Shown here: positions 5,456 through 6,004 of the stretch, piece after piece
Numbering within the stretch: the first letter of the stretch is position 1
How the letters are laid out: the number at the start of each line of letters is the position of its first letter
From: Syntrophomonas sp. UBA5314
GTDB lineage: Bacteria > Bacillota > Syntrophomonadia > Syntrophomonadales > Syntrophomonadaceae
Reading direction: 5' to 3'
Length of the DNA stretch: 6,004 nucleotides
Assembly: GCA_002410325.1 (NCBI GenBank)
Contig: DHRK01000048.1
Span: 17,595-23,598 of the forward strand
The notes under the pieces: generated by a model
Told to the model about the DNA's origin: nothing
Database searches by the model: none
The model's input: only the letters and a program-made list of their open reading frames with translations
Program-made: the position numbers and the translations under genes

Positions 5456-5461
5456 AGTATA
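5456..5461 (-). promoter_or_regulatory. candidate -10 box of the alcohol dehydrogenase gene
   Basis: TATACT reads on the minus strand about 30 bases before the TTG start, giving a short leader that carries the GGAGG at 5433-5437. The -35 region is poor (TGTATT at 5479-5484 with 17-base spacing). Its position inside the longest open frame supports the shorter protein. Confidence 0.4.
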
Positions 5462-5503
5462 TACGCTGACTCATATTTAATACAGTTTGGGTGCATCATT
5501 CAT

Positions 5504-5536
5504 AAAAAATAAAAGTGACCGTCGGAGGTAAGCCGA
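5504..5536 (-). terminator. weak terminator-like element after the receiver gene
   Basis: On the minus strand a short TCGG/CCGA stem (5522-5536) is followed after a few bases by TTTTATTTTTT (5504-5514). The T-rich tract is good but the stem has only four pairs, so efficiency would be doubtful. It would separate the receiver gene from the alcohol dehydrogenase gene. The rest of the gap (5537-5651) shows nothing convincing; a GCCC/GGGC hairpin near 5580-5600 lacks a T-tract. Confidence 0.28.
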
Positions 5537-5651
5537 TGAGGATATTTTGGGTATGGGGGTATTCTCGCCTTTGCCTGGCCCAGCAGATCAGGGCTTCCTG
5601 TCCATTGACAGCCATATGAACTGTATTCTGACGCCTTCTTTTAGCCTTGGG

Positions 5652-6004
5652 TTAAATATCAATTCCGGGAAGCCAGTGCTTAATCAGGTTGCGCAATTGC
5701 TGGGAATTGAATGGTTTACTCAAGTAATCATCCATTCCTGCGGCCGCACATAGTTCGCGGTCTTTTTCTAAAGAACATGCGGTCATAGCCACGATGGGAA
5801 TGTGGCCGTCCTGTTCCAGTTCGGCGGCCCGAATAGCCCGGGCCGCTGTAAATCCATCCATTACCGGCATATGGCAGTCCATCAGTATCAGGGCATAGTT
5901 TTCTTTAATAGCTGCCTTTACCGCTTCTTCGCCGTTGCGGACCTGATCTACGGTAATTCCCAGCTTGTTTAACTGGAGGTGAACCACTTTTCTACAAACC
6001 GGGT
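5652..6004 (-). CDS. C-terminal receiver domain of a response regulator or hybrid histidine kinase, partial
   Basis: The last 116 residues of a gene whose start lies beyond the right edge. The visible part is almost a whole CheY-like receiver domain. It opens with PVCRKV, the usual sequence just after the N-terminal acidic pair, then has LNKLGITVDQVRNGEEAV, the phosphoacceptor Asp42 in LILMDCHMPVMDGF, the switch Thr74 in IVAMTA, and the invariant Lys96 in DYLSKPF. The protein ends shortly after helix 5, with no output domain. An intact receiver at the extreme C-terminus with the 'MD.HMPVMDGF ... AGMDDYLSKPF' style is typical of hybrid sensor kinases, so a kinase upstream is likely, though this is not visible. 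The GTG at 5985-5987 could be mistaken for a start, but it falls inside the domain, has no ribosome binding site, and the frame stays open to the edge. Confidence 0.9.
   Translation of the reverse strand, partial: PVCRKVVHLQLNKLGITVDQVRNGEEAVKAAIKENYALILMDCHMPVMDGFTAARAIRAAELEQDGHIPIVAMTACSLEKDRELCAAAGMDDYLSKPFNSQQLRNLIKHWLPGIDI

Noticed and set aside
5547..5753. Plus-strand frame opposite the receiver gene end
   Set aside because: No ribosome binding site or recognisable domain, and half of it is antisense to the conserved receiver domain.
1..6004. CRISPR arrays, insertion sequences, tRNA or rRNA genes, toxin-antitoxin or defence genes
   Set aside because: Nothing seen by eye: no regularly spaced repeats, no terminal inverted repeats with transposase, no cloverleaf, and the coding space is taken by housekeeping, metabolic or signalling families.

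Overview
The window looks like a chromosomal stretch from an anaerobic, moderate-GC Firmicute, most likely of the Desulfotomaculum/Pelotomaculum (Peptococcaceae) kind. That placement is an inference from gene content: a methylenetetrahydrofolate reductase fused to the cysteine-rich MTHFR_C domain, a DUF2284 metal-binding protein, an orphan molybdate-binding Mop protein, a small membrane protein of CBO0543 type, and an iron-dependent alcohol dehydrogenase. Ribosome binding sites are strong and GGAGG-like. No search could be run, so species-level placement is not possible.

Layout, left to right. 1-152 is intergenic, with a possible C-terminal tail of a plus-strand gene and a palindrome. 153-599 (minus) is a UspA-type universal stress protein. 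688-2217 (minus) is the MTHFR/MTHFR_C fusion; its real N-terminus lies upstream of the first conventional start and appears to use an ATT codon behind a strong Shine-Dalgarno sequence. 2218-2409 holds its leader and promoter: an extended -10 box, a 12-bp palindrome lying over that box, and a stable stem-loop. 2410-3126 (minus) is the DUF2284 protein. 3127-3325 holds the DUF2284 upstream region and a likely terminator for mop. 3326-3538 (minus) is mop. 3539-3719 is a divergent promoter region. 3720-4247 (plus) is a small multi-pass membrane protein. 4249-5424 (minus) is the iron alcohol dehydrogenase, probably starting at TTG, and it converges on the membrane gene with one base between the stop codons. 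5652 to beyond 6004 (minus) is the C-terminal receiver domain of a response regulator or hybrid histidine kinase whose N-terminal part lies outside the window.

Five of the six confident genes read leftward, but each has its own promoter-like or terminator-like signals, so this looks like a row of mostly single-gene units and not one operon. The metabolic theme is anaerobic one-carbon and redox chemistry: MTHFR makes methyl-THF (Wood-Ljungdahl methyl branch or methionine supply), Mop buffers molybdate for Mo enzymes, the alcohol dehydrogenase interconverts alcohols and aldehydes with NAD(P)H, and the stress protein and receiver domain belong to sensing and stress responses. No CRISPR array, insertion sequence, tRNA, rRNA or recognisable defence system is present. 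The most notable points are the ATT start of the MTHFR fusion, the operator-like palindrome plus structured leader in front of it, and the phased direct repeat in the mop promoter.
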